This document shows, piece after piece, positions 24,806 to 35,351 of a stretch of DNA of 64,000 bases. The translations under genes and the position numbers were made by a program. Source of the stretch: Costus lasius (taxonomy: Eukaryota; Streptophyta; Magnoliopsida; Zingiberales; Costaceae); contig JANVAS020000203.1 in the NCBI GenBank assembly GCA_027563935.2, positions 2,604,001-2,668,000 of the forward strand. Reading direction: 5' to 3'. The stretch's first letter is position 1. Each line of letters opens with the position of its first letter. Below the pieces are notes generated by a model, which saw only the letters and a program-made list of their open reading frames with translations, was not told the DNA's origin and did no database searches.

Positions 24806-26482
24806 TGCAAGTCCCCTAATCTAAAGGGGGCGAAACCCAAATAGGAGGCGCATAAATTTTTTCTAGCGGAAGCAAGGGTTTCTTAGAATCGTTTGCATAG
24901 ACATATGATTAACTTGTTAAACAACTAGTATAGATCATACCATAGCCATTGTGTAGATGTCGGCTTGGAAGAAGAGAACAAATCTGATCTCCTCCAAAAG
25001 ATGCGCACACAATGAGATGTTGCCTACTCCCTTGTTGCTTCTTGTGCTAGCAAGGCACCAAGGTATCTTGATCGAATAAAAGGAAATGAGAGATGAACTC
25101 TCTTGCTTGGCCGAACTTTCTCCAAGACGTCTTTTTCTCCACACGAGAGTTTCGTCGAGAGCAAGGAGCAAAGGGTTGAATGGAGCGTGAAGCCAACCGA
25201 ACGTGGAGGCGTTTCTATTTTGGAACTTCCAAAAATAGCAAACAAAAACGTTCATGCGTTATGCGTTCACTTCAAGTGAACCAAACGCTTATCCCACTCC
25301 ATATGAACCATGCGCTCACACATGAGCCGGTTCACATGTATATGGTTCAATGGCCAAACCAAACCAGCCCAAGCAATGGTCTAGATCTCATTGAACCAAA
25401 AGGTTCAAGATCTAACCGTTGATCTCTCAATGCTTTTGATCTCACCGATCTAGCATCACTTCTCTCGATCGAAGCTTACCGATCTCAAGCCCTAATCAAT
25501 CAAACATGATCAGACCAGATCTCACTTACAATCAGAGTTTAAATCCCTTTAAACTGAACCGAAACAATTCAGTCCACACGATCTGACTTAAGTAAGCCAT
25601 ATCATCAAATTGTGCGACCCTAAGGGTTTCCTTTAAATGTCGGTAACGATAACTTACGTTATCACGATCAGTGAGGGGTATCTAGCAACACATCACTGTC
25701 TCCCGATATAAAGGAAAGAGTCTTCCAAGACTACACCCAAACCACAGCACAAGTGTGAATCCACTTCACGAGGCATACATGTTTCCTTTGCCACTGGATG
25801 TTCTTATTGGACAAGCGTGTCAAGCCTGTAGCTCCAATATGATGAGCATGATTAGATCAGATGAACATAGTCACCTGGGTATGGCCATACACTTTCTCAA
25901 TCATCTCATCCAGGGGGGCCCCTTTAGAACATCACACTCCAATCAAGGAGACGGCAATCCTATATCTATCACTAGTGTCCTAACCTGATTCATGATCATT
26001 ATCCAAGATAGTCTATAACCATTATGTTTCAAATGATATTGAACTACCTCAAAACAATGACAATCATCATTTTAGAAACACAAATGATCTCAAGTCAGAG
26101 GACATGTGCCACTTGTTGCAAACAAGGATTATTCACATTGTGACAAGCAATTGAATATCCTAGTAGGGTCTGTCCAGTACATCCAATGTACCCATGAGTC
26201 TACATCTTATTCCATGCTCGAAGCATCCTATAAGATTAGAACACATATTAGTCTCAATCATATCAAGGCTGTCTCATGTTCACCAAGATATCTCGACTAA
26301 GGACATTACAGCATGTCAGCCAAGCTGAACAGCATTGAGACATTATTCAGAAGCACACTAATTGCAGCAGACAATGTAACAAACTGAACAACAACCATTG
26401 CCTTTATAAACATAAGAGTTTATACATGATACTGAAAGAATCCCAAGGCCTCAAACATTAGCCTTAAGGGCATACCCCAACA
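24806..26482 (-). repeat. Copia A 3' LTR (1677 bp)
   Basis: In sense orientation it starts TGTTGGGGTATGCC and ends ACTTGCA. It has a TATA-like motif on the minus strand near 25704-25712 and palindromes at 25305-25333 and around 25265-25281. Confidence 0.95.
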
Positions 26483-26483
26483 A

Positions 26484-26493
26484 TCTCCCACTT
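26484..26493 (-). other. Copia A polypurine tract
   Basis: AAGTGGGAGA in sense orientation, just before the 3' LTR; it primes plus-strand DNA synthesis. Confidence 0.85.
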
Positions 26494-26502
26494 GCACTTA
26501 AT

Positions 26503-29500
26503 CTAATGGTTGAGAAATCTCAAACCCATATTATTACAGTGCTTCTCATGCTTCTGCTGCGCCAGAGGCTTGGTAAGCGGGTCAGCCAGATTGTCATCTA
26601 TATGAACCTTGCAGATTTTGATCTCACCACGATCAATGATCTCCCGGATCAAGTGAAACCGTCTTTGTATGTGCTTGGACTTCTGGTGCGACCGTGGTTC
26701 CTTTGCTTGTGCGATTGCTCCAGTGTTATCACAGAAGATAACCAAAGGATCTGCACTCGAAGGAACAACACCAAGTTCCTGAACGAACTTGCGAATCCAT
26801 ACTGCCTCCTTAGATGCTTCCGAGGCTGCAACATACTCGGCTTCTGTTGTGGAATCAGCAACGATAGACTGTTTGAAACTTTTCCACACCACTGCTCCAC
26901 CATTCAAGCTAAAAATATAGCCTGATTGCGATCGGAAATCATCCTGGTCAGATTGGAACGAAGCCTCAGTATATCCTTCAATACTGAGTTCATCCTGACC
27001 TCCATATATCAAGAACATATCTTTGGTCCTCCGAAGATATTTCAAAATGTTCTTGACTGCAATCCAGTGCGCCTGACCTGGATTACTTTGGAATCGACTG
27101 GTCACGCTTAACCCGTAAGCGACGTCTGGGCGAGTACATAACATCGCATACATAATGGACCCAATAGCTGAAGCATAAGGCGTATTGTCCATTTCATCTT
27201 TCTCAGTCTGTGTTTGTGGACACTGACTCTTTGAAAGATTCAGACCATGTCTGACTGGAAGATATCCTCTTTTAGAATTCTCTAAATGAAATCTCTCCAG
27301 GACTTTATCGATGTAAGTACTTTGGCATAGCCCGAGAAGCCTCTTAGATCTATCTCTGTAGATCTTCACACCTAATACATAGGCTGTTTCTCCTAGATCT
27401 TTCATCTGGAAACATTTTCTTAACCATGCTTTAACAGCATGCAGTTCAGGAATATCGTTTCCAATGATTAAGATATCATCGACGTAGAGGACTAGGAAAG
27501 TAATCACGCTCCCACTAAACCTCTTATATACACACGGGTCATCTTCATTCTTGATGAAACCAAATTCACATATTGATTCATCAAAACGAATATTCCAGCT
27601 TCTAGATGCTTGCTTAAGTCCATAAATGGACTTCTTTAACTTGCATATTTTATGACGATCTGATGGATTAGTGAAACCTTCAGGTTGTGTCATATACACA
27701 TCCTCATCCAGTTTTCCATTAAGGAAAGCGGTCTTCACATCCATTTGCCAGATCTCATAATCGTAATATGCTGCTATCGCAAGAATAATCCGAATAGACT
27801 TGAACATGGCTACAGGAGAGAAAGTTTCATCATAATCTATCCCGTAGATTTGTTTGAAACCTTTCGCAACTAGCCTGCCTTTATAGGTAACTACATTACC
27901 ATCCATGTCAATCTTCTTCTTGAAGATCCATTTACAGCCTATAGGGATTACTCCCGGAGGCGGATCAACCAAATCCCAGACTTGATTATCTGACATGGAG
28001 TCCATCTCGGCTCGCATAGCTTCAAGCCATCTAGCTGACTCCGGTCCACTGACCGCATCCGCATAAGTGAGGGGTTCATCATGATCAATGATGTAGACTC
28101 CGTCATAGCGCTCAGGCTGTCGACGGATCCTTCCCGATCTACGCGGTTCCCGTGATATCTGAGCCTCAGGTTGTTCAATAACCTGTTCTACTGGCTCAGG
28201 CTCATCCAACTGTGCTTGACTACTTTGTCCTTCCTCTGGATTCTCATCCAGTTTTATTTCTCTCCCACTGGCTTCTTGCAGAAGAAATTCCTTCTCAAGA
28301 AAAATTGCCGTCCGAGCAACAAATACTTTGTTCTCTTTGGGATCGTAGAAATAATAACCCTTAGTTTCCTTAGGGTAACCGACAAAGATGCATTTCTCAG
28401 ATCTGCTCTCTAGTTTCCCAGAGGCGAGCTTTTTGACATAAGCATCGCAACCCCAGATCTTAATAAATGTCAAGCTCGGCTGTTTCCCATACCATAACTC
28501 ATATGGAGTCTTTGAAACTGCCTTGGATGGCACTCGGTTTAGTACCTTTGCAGCTGTTTCCAGTGCAAATCCCCAAAAGGAGTAAGGTAGAGTAGCCTGA
28601 CTCATCATAGAACGAACCATATCCAGTAAGGTTCTGTTCCTCCTCTCGGACACACCATTCCATTGCGGTGTTCCTGGTGGAGTGAGCTGTGAGATAATCC
28701 CACACTCCTTCAGATAGTCAGTAAACTCTCGACTTAGGTATTCTCCACCTCGATCTGAGCGAAGTGCCTTGATATTTCGGCCTAGCTGATTCTGTACCTC
28801 ATTTTTGAACACTTTGAACTTGTCAAAAGATTCACTCTTATGTCTCATTAGATAGACATACCCATATCTACTGAAATCATCAGTAAAGGTAATGAAGTAT
28901 GAATAGCCACCTCTGGCATGTTTACTAAATGGCCCACACACATCACTGTGTATAAGGTCAAGTAAACCTGAAGCCCTTTGACCTTTGTTAGGAAAAGGAG
29001 ACTTCGTCATTTTGCCCAATAAACAAGCTTTGCATGTATCAATCTCCTCATAGGAGAATGATCCCAGCAGTCCATGGTCATGCAACCGCTTAATGCGCTT
29101 CTTGTTAATATGGCCTAAACGACTATGCCATAGCAAGGTGCTGTCATCAGCATACTTGGCTTTCTTATTATCAATATTTTGTATAGAACATTCCATGTCC
29201 AACATGAATAACCCATTGTTAATTGACCCAGTAGCATAAATAATATTATTAAGAGAAAGATAACACTTTGAAGTCTTGCATTCAAAGGAAAACCCTTTCC
29301 TGACAAGAGCAGGAATAGAGATAATATTCTTGGTAATGCTAGGTACAAAATAACAATTGTTCAGTTCTAATACAAGTCCAGATAGTAATGAGATGTAATA
29401 TTCTCCTACAGCAACAGCAGCAACCCGTGCCCCGTTTCCTACTCGTAGGTCCACCTCATGCTGTCCCACCTGTCTTCTTCTCTTGAGTTCCTGTACATTT

Positions 29501-30387
29501 GAACAAATGTGAACTCCACATGCAGTGTCCAACACCCATGAAATAGAAGAAGAGGATATCATGACTTCAGTCACAAAAATACCTGAGCCAGAAGCTATGC
29601 TTCCCTTCTTGTCTCCTTGGAGCGCTTTACAGTCCTTTTTCCAGTGACCCAGCTGGCCACAATGGAAACATCTGTATTCCTTCGACCGCTTAACCTTTTG
29701 TTTCAGAGCCTTGTTGTAGTTCTTGACAGGGGCTTTGCCCTTCTTCCCCTTCTTCTTGTTCCTAGAAGGAAACATCAAGACAGAGGTTGAAGGCTTTCCC
29801 TTTAGAGTCTCCTCTGTAGTCAAGAGCATATTCAGCAACTCTGCCGGAGTACAGTCGATCTTGTTCATATTAAAATTAATAATGAACGGATCGAAAGAGG
29901 CCGGAAGGGACTGCAGAATAATGTCTACAGCAAGCTCCTGATTGATGGTATGCCCCAGTTTCTCTAGAGCCTCTTTGTGCCCAATCATCTTGAGCACATG
30001 AGCTCCCACTGGACTCCCTTCAGCCAGTTTGCTCTGAAAGAAAAGCTTGGTCAAATTATAGCGTTCAGTCCTCGCCTGTGCAGCATACAGCATCTTGAGG
30101 TTTGCTATAATTTCTATAGCAGACATATCCTCATGCTGACGCTGCAGCTGTGGTGTCATAGAGGCTAGCATCAGGCAAGCGACATCAATGCTATCATTGA
30201 CATGCTTTTCATAGGCTTCCCGAACCGCCCTTGCGGCGTTCGGAGCGGGTTGAGGCGGTATAGCCGTCTCGAGGACATACAGTTTCCTCTCAGCCTTAAG
30301 AACAATCTTAAGGTGTCCGTACCAGTCTGAGAAGTTTGGCCCAGCAAACTTCTCCCTTTCCAGTAGGGATCGCACATTGAAGCTCAT
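26503..30387 (-). CDS. Copia A gag-pol polyprotein, 1294 aa, uninterrupted
   Basis: One frame encodes all parts. Gag is at about 1-230, with a CX2CX4HX4C zinc knuckle (Cys 240, 243, His 248, Cys 253). Protease Asp287 sits in LDTACG. The pre-integrase His/Cys region includes His421, His426, Cys452 and Cys455. Integrase has Asp482, Asp545 and Glu581 (D-35-E spacing). Reverse transcriptase has Asp883 and YVDD at 968-971. RNase H has Glu1182 and Asp1220 in their motifs. This is the Ty1/copia order (integrase before RT). The start ATG (MSFNVRSLLERE) is shared in position with Copia B. The oddity is residue 1141: GYTEASF replaces the GYTDASF of Copia B and C, changing the first RNase H catalytic Asp to Glu. 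Otherwise it is the best-preserved copy of the family here. It would act in a cytoplasmic virus-like particle. Confidence 0.96.
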   Translation of the reverse strand: MSFNVRSLLEREKFAGPNFSDWYGHLKIVLKAERKLYVLETAIPPQPAPNAARAVREAYEKHVNDSIDVACLMLASMTPQLQRQHEDMSAIEIIANLKMLYAAQARTERYNLTKLFFQSKLAEGSPVGAHVLKMIGHKEALEKLGHTINQELAVDIILQSLPASFDPFIINFNMNKIDCTPAELLNMLLTTEETLKGKPSTSVLMFPSRNKKKGKKGKAPVKNYNKALKQKVKRSKEYRCFHCGQLGHWKKDCKALQGDKKGSIASGSGIFVTEVMISSSSISWVLDTACGVHICSNVQELKRRRQVGQHEVDLRVGNGARVAAVAVGEYYISLLSGLVLELNNCYFVPSITKNIISIPALVRKGFSFECKTSKCYLSLNNIIYATGSINNGLFMLDMECSIQNIDNKKAKYADDSTLLWHSRLGHINKKRIKRLHDHGLLGSFSYEEIDTCKACLLGKMTKSPFPNKGQRASGLLDLIHSDVCGPFSKHARGGYSYFITFTDDFSRYGYVYLMRHKSESFDKFKVFKNEVQNQLGRNIKALRSDRGGEYLSREFTDYLKECGIISQLTPPGTPQWNGVSERRNRTLLDMVRSMMSQATLPYSFWGFALETAAKVLNRVPSKAVSKTPYELWYGKQPSLTFIKIWGCDAYVKKLASGKLESRSEKCIFVGYPKETKGYYFYDPKENKVFVARTAIFLEKEFLLQEASGREIKLDENPEEGQSSQAQLDEPEPVEQVIEQPEAQISREPRRSGRIRRQPERYDGVYIIDHDEPLTYADAVSGPESARWLEAMRAEMDSMSDNQVWDLVDPPPGVIPIGCKWIFKKKIDMDGNVVTYKGRLVAKGFKQIYGIDYDETFSPVAMFKSIRIILAIAAYYDYEIWQMDVKTAFLNGKLDEDVYMTQPEGFTNPSDRHKICKLKKSIYGLKQASRSWNIRFDESICEFGFIKNEDDPCVYKRFSGSVITFLVLYVDDILIIGNDIPELHAVKAWLRKCFQMKDLGETAYVLGVKIYRDRSKRLLGLCQSTYIDKVLERFHLENSKRGYLPVRHGLNLSKSQCPQTQTEKDEMDNTPYASAIGSIMYAMLCTRPDVAYGLSVTSRFQSNPGQAHWIAVKNILKYLRRTKDMFLIYGGQDELSIEGYTEASFQSDQDDFRSQSGYIFSLNGGAVVWKSFKQSIVADSTTEAEYVAASEASKEAVWIRKFVQELGVVPSSADPLVIFCDNTGAIAQAKEPRSHQKSKHIQRRFHLIREIIDRGEIKICKVHIDDNLADPLTKPLAQQKHEKHCNNMGLRFLNH

Positions 30388-30688
30388 GGTGTTCGTTGCT
30401 GCAGGAATCTACAACAATGCAAGAACAGCAAGGTCAGTATCAATGTTTAGAATCAATCCAGGACTTAAGAAAGATTCTTTTCTCACTATTTTATCTGACT
30501 GAAAAATCCATTAAAACAGTCCGAAAGAGTAAGACTCTTTTAGTGAGATGGGATCCAGATTTCATACTTGGTCTCCGCGTCCCGCTCAGGCGAGATAAAA
30601 TGCACAGAGAGTACAAGCACTAATTTCTGGTAGGCAGTCCCTGCCAATCGCCAACCCGTGCGATTCCCCTTCATCTGGGCAATCCAGC

Positions 30689-30722
30689 AGACTGTGCCAA
30701 CTGAGTTGGTACAACACAGTCT
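30689..30722 (-). other. Copia A leader hairpin 2
   Basis: Sense-strand arms AGACTGTG and CACAGTCT enclose a 5-nt bulge (TTGTA) and an inner stem CCAAC/GTTGG with loop TCA. The same structure is in Copia B (35017-35050) and C (61363-61396). Confidence 0.7.
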
Positions 30723-30900
30723 CTGACCCCACAGATGGCTGCCTCCATATAGCTAACATATGCCCCATATGTAGCCTACATGGTCAAGCTGACCTGACCT
30801 ACTCCCTGGACCACCACGTGCTATGCTGAGCAACGAGAAGCGATAAATCCCTTCTCTGTAACACGCAGGTGAAATCACACACCGTCTGAAGATAGATGGG

Positions 30901-30926
30901 CGTGCCCACTGAGTGGGTACAACACG
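30901..30926 (-). other. Copia A leader hairpin 1
   Basis: Same architecture as hairpin 2, with outer arms CGTG/CACG and inner stem CCCAC/GTGGG. Two base pairs differ from hairpin 2, each with both partners changed. The matching Copia B and C positions are 34812-34837 and 61575-61600. Confidence 0.7.
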
Positions 30927-32626
30927 GCCCCAACGATAGTCAGAACAGTGAGGTTTCGCGTCAGAAGGCTTACGAGCTTGATATTATAGCGTTGGATTTT
31001 AACGGTCCTTTTATCTTCTTAACTATCATGCAAACCCTATGGTGATAGCAGAAGATAAATAAATCATGCAATTCTAATTATTTAAACAACAAAAGAAAGC
31101 ATGATGATCTTATGTGGTAAACGCCCATTAAGCCTAGGTAAGACCTTAAGTTAACTTAAGTCTTCACTTGAGCTCTTCATGAGTCATTTGCATCTCATCT
31201 GGCCCAGACCAGGGCCCAAGCGCCCTCTGCAGCTCATATGCGCCCACCAGGTAAATGCGCCTGTCATAGGGTCAAACCCTAGACCTCCCACCTGGTCAAG
31301 CCTCTGCTGCATGCGCCTCTGCCATGTGTGCTCTGTGCTCTTGTCTGATTAAATTTACATTTTAATCTATCTAGACAAGATTGACACGCAGGTCAATTAC
31401 ACAATAAATTAATTAAAATGTGATGCGCAGATCACAAAATAATTGACAATTAATCCAGGCATGCAGGCCCCAGCACAGCACACATTAATTGGGCAACCCA
31501 CATAAGATGAAATAAACAAGCATCATGGCATCCAATCAACATGTGTTCCATCAACAAAATAAAATTTTTTTTTTTTCAAAATCCCATTGGAATCAATTTT
31601 ATTTGTCTTATGTGCCCTACTACCTTACAACAGTCCATTAATAGGGATCCACTCATCATGTCTAGTCAGATCCACTGCCCTTGCATGCACCAAGTCCTAA
31701 CTGACTTGAGTCGACCTAATGGTCAACCATGCATGCGCAAAGGGCTGAACAACCTTCATGAGTTCTGGCAAGCGGGTGTGACCTCGGGCCTAACTCAAGA
31801 GTGCTCACTGGTTGTCTCAACCAGACCTCGCTACACGCCTGTCTGCAGTCGACCTATATGTTGGGGTATGCCCTTAAGCCTAATGTTTGAGGCCTTGGGA
31901 TTGTAACAGTATCATGTAATAAACGTTTATGTTTATAAAGGCATGGTTATTATTCAGTTAGCTACATTGTCTGCTGCAATATATGTTCTTCTGAATAATG
32001 TCTCAAAGCTGTTCAGCTAGGCTGACAGGCTATAATGTCCTTAGTCGATATATCTTGGTGAACATGAGACAGCCTTGATATGGTTAAGACTAATATGTGT
32101 TCTAGTCTTATAGGATGCTTCGAGCATGGAATAAGATGTAGACTCATGGGTACATTGGATGTACTGGACAGACCCTACTAGGATATTCAATTGTTTGTCA
32201 CAATGTGAATAATCCTTGAATATGACAAGTGGCACATTTCCTCTGACTTGAGATCACTTGTGTTTTCTAAATGATGATTGTCATTGTTTTGAGGTAGTTC
32301 AATATCATTTGAAACATAATGATTATAGACTATCTTGGATAATGAGCTTGAGTCAGGTTAGGGCACTAGTGATAGACATAGGATTGCCGTCTCCTTGTTT
32401 AAGGAGTGTGATGTTCTAAAGGGGCCCCCTAGATGAGATGATTGAGAAAGTGTATGGCCATACCCAGATGACAGTGTTCATCTGATCCAATCATGCTCAT
32501 CATATTGGAGTTACAAGCTTGACACGCTTGTCCAATAAGAACATCCAGTGGCAAAGGAATTATGCATGCCTTGTGAGTTGATTCACACTTGTGCTGTTTT
32601 TGGGTGTAGTCTTGGAAGACTCATTT

Positions 32627-32636
32627 CTTTTATATC
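32627..32636 (+). promoter_or_regulatory. TATA-like motif of the Copia-family LTR
   Basis: CTTTTATATC lies about 770 bases into the LTR and is kept in the LTRs of A, B, C and the solo LTR. It is the best candidate core promoter; the transcription start would be some 30 bases downstream. Inferred from motif and conservation only. Confidence 0.45.
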
Positions 32637-33004
32637 GGGAGATAGTGATGTGTTGCTAGATACCCCTCACTGATCGTGATAACGTGAGTTATCGTTACCG
32701 ACATTTAAAGGAAACCCTCAGGGTCGCACAATTTGATGATATGGCTTACTTAAGTCAGATCGTGTGGACTGAATTAGTTAGGTTCAGTTTAAAGGGTTTT
32801 TATCTCTGATTGTAAGTGAGATCTAGTCTGATCATGTTTGATTGATTAGGGCTTGAGATCGGTAAGCTTCGATCGAGAGAATAGATGCTAGATCGGTGAG
32901 ATCAAGAGCATCAAGAGATGAACGGTCAGATCTGGAGCCTTAAGGTTTATTTGAGATCTAGACTTGATTGCTTGGCTTGATTGGTTCTTAAACCGAACCA
33001 AATT

Positions 33005-33034
33005 GAACCGGCTCATGAAATGAGCGCATGGTTC
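33005..33034 (+). other. LTR palindrome with variable inner stem
   Basis: GAACC and GGTTC enclose GCTCAT-GAA-ATGAGC. Equivalent sites are Copia A 25305-25333, solo LTR 49197-49226 and Copia C 55970-56001, where the inner bases differ but still pair. Lies downstream of the TATA motif, so it would be in the RNA. Confidence 0.6.
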
Positions 33035-33538
33035 AAGGTGTGGCGACATGTTCACTTGGCGTGAACGTTGGAGCGATGAGTGGTTGCTATTTTTAGTAAC
33101 CATGATCTCCACTTGGAGATGGTTCACGACCGAATAGAGTGCTCTCTATTCTCGCCACTCCGAATTATTCCTCTTAACGTTTTTTCGTGTGTGGCGACGC
33201 TTTGACGTTGAGGAGGATTCGGCCAAGAGAAGAAATCATCATCTCCTCTCCCTTCCATTCGGCAAGACAACCTTGGAACCTTGCTAGCACAAGGAGCACC
33301 AAGGAAGAAGCACATTGTTCATCTTGTGTGCGAGACTTTGGAGAAGAGGCGCTTGCAACTTTTACTTCCAAGGCGCCATCTTGAAATGGCCACGGTATGA
33401 ATTCGTTTCTTCTATTCAATCATACTAAAGTTGATTATATGACATATAAAGATCCTTTAGAAGCCCTAGATTCCGCTAGAGACATTGTTGCGCCTCCTAC
33501 TAGGGTTTCGCCCCCCCCTTATCTAGGGGACCTTCAAT

Positions 33539-33549
33539 TGGTATCAGAG
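33539..33549 (+). other. Copia B primer binding site (initiator Met-tRNA)
   Basis: TGGTATCAGAG, two bases after the LTR end, complementary to the 3' end of plant initiator Met-tRNA. Confidence 0.9.
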
Positions 33550-34811
33550 GCAGTGTTATATGTTCATATGATTGCTGTGTGATCCATGTATTCATTTGTA
33601 TGCTTAGATCTTCACCATGCGAAAAATTACATGTTAAGTTTGCATATCCGAAACTTTATGTATGTTTCCTTGGCGCATGTTGTTGGCGCATGTTGTTATG
33701 TTTTAAAAACCATTTCACTTGCGCGACCTCACTAGATCTAATGCCTTGCATTAAACCCTTAGACGGGTTTTTGGGGTTGAAGTCACCCCCTAAGTTAGAT
33801 CCAAAAGTCTGATCAGACTATCTGACAGCCTTGATGGGTTGACCAGGTAGCACCTGTGCGCAAGCACGTGGTGGCTACAGGTCGGCTGCAGACAGGCGTG
33901 TAGCGATGTCTGATTGAGGCAACCCATGAACGCACATGAGTTAGGCCCGGGGTCACACCCGCTTGCCAGACCTCATTGTGGTTGTTCAGCCCTGGCGCAT
34001 GCATGGTTGACCTTATGGTCGACTCAAGTCAGTTAGGACTTGGTGCATGCAAGGGCAGTGGATCTGACTAGGATGGATGAGTGGATCCCTAGTAATGGAC
34101 CGTTGTAAGGTTGTAGGGCAAATAAGGAAATTAAAATTGATGCCCATGGGGTTTTTCGAAATTTAATTTTCCTGATTGGATCACATGTTGTATGATGCCA
34201 TATGTATGTTTATTTAATCTTATGTGGGCTGCCCGTTTTTAATGTGTGCTGTGCTGGGGCCTGCGTGCCTGGGAATTAATTGTAAATTAATTTTTATTTT
34301 TGTGATCTGCGAATCACAGTTTAATTAATTTATAATGTGTAATTGACCTGCGTGTCAATCTTGTCTAGATAGTTAAATTTGTAATTTAATTAGATAAGAG
34401 CACAGTGCACACTTGGCAGAGGCGCATGCAGCAGTGGCTGGACCAGGTGGGAGGTCCAGGGTTCGACTCTAGGACCTGGCGCAAATTCCTGGTGGGCGCA
34501 CTAGAGCTGCAGATGGCGCTTGGGCCCTGGTTTGGGCCAGATGAGCAGCAAAAGCCCCATGAAGAAAAGCAAGTCAAGACTTAAGTTAAATTAAGGTCTT
34601 ACTAGGGCTATGGGCTTTTACCACATAAGATTCATGCTTTCTTTTATTTATTGTTTAAATATTAGAATTGCATGATTAGTTCATCTTCTGCTATCACCAT
34701 AGGAATTGCATGATAGTGAAGAAGATAAAAGACCGTTAAAATCCAACGCTAAAATATCAAGCTCGTAAGCCTTCTGACGCGAAACCTCACTGTTCTGATT
34801 ATCGTTGGAGC

Positions 34812-34837
34812 CGTGTTGTACCCACTCAGTGGGCACG
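34812..34837 (+). other. Copia B leader hairpin 1
   Basis: CGTG-TTGTA-CCCAC-TCA-GTGGG-CACG. It lies 209 bases upstream of hairpin 2, which shares the bulge and loop but has compensatory changes in the stems. Confidence 0.75.
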
Positions 34838-35016
34838 TCCATCTATCTTCAGACGGTGTGGGATTACACCTGTGTGCTACAGAGTAGGGATTTATCCCTT
34901 CTCGTTGCTCAGCATAGCACATGGTGGTCCAGGGAGTAGGTCGGGTCAGCTTGACCATGTAGGCTACATATGTGGCGCATATGGTAGCACATGGAGGCAG
35001 CCATCTGTGGGATCAG

Positions 35017-35050
35017 AGACTGTGTTGTACCAACTCAGTTGGCACAGTCT
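35017..35050 (+). other. Copia B leader hairpin 2
   Basis: AGACTGTG and CACAGTCT arms around TTGTA, CCAAC, TCA and GTTGG: 13 base pairs with one 5-nt bulge. Confidence 0.75.
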
Positions 35051-35351
35051 GCTGGATTGCCCAGATGAAGGGGAATCGCACGGGTTGGCGATCGGCAGGG
35101 ACTGCCTACCGGAGATTAGTGCTTGTACTCTCTGTGCATCTTATCTCGCCTGAGCGGGACGCGGAGACCAAGTATGAAATCCGGATCCCATCTCACTAAA
35201 AGAGTGTCTACTCTTTCGGACTGTTTAATGGATTTTTCAGTCAGATAAAATAGTGGGAAAAAGAATCTTTCTTAAGTCCTGATTGATTCTTAACATTGAT
35301 ACTGACCTTGCTGTTCTTGCATTGTTGTAGATACCTGCAGCAACGAACACC

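Larger units (their letters stand above)
31859..33536 (+). repeat. Copia B 5' LTR (1678 bp)
   Basis: Begins TGTTGGGG and ends CTTCA. Acts as promoter (U3) and start of the RNA (R-U5). Confidence 0.96.
33550..35351 (+). other. Copia B untranslated leader, 1.8 kb
   Basis: No frame longer than about 93 codons, and none with a recognisable domain. Shared along its length with the leaders of A and C. Contains the two hairpins annotated separately. Such a long leader may hold packaging or translation signals; that is inference. Confidence 0.7.

Noticed and set aside
26506..26925. Plus-strand 139-codon frame over the Copia A 3' end
   Set aside because: Antisense shadow of RNase H; the same shadow appears opposite Copia B and C.
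35030..35050. tRNA A-box-like sequence (AACTCAGTTGG) in the leader hairpin
   Set aside because: No B box at the right distance and no tRNA fold; the match is explained by the hairpin stem.
34872..35153. 93-codon frame in the Copia B leader as a possible extra protein
   Set aside because: The corresponding stretches of the Copia A and C leaders do not keep a full-length frame; only shorter, differently bounded frames appear, so coding is unlikely.
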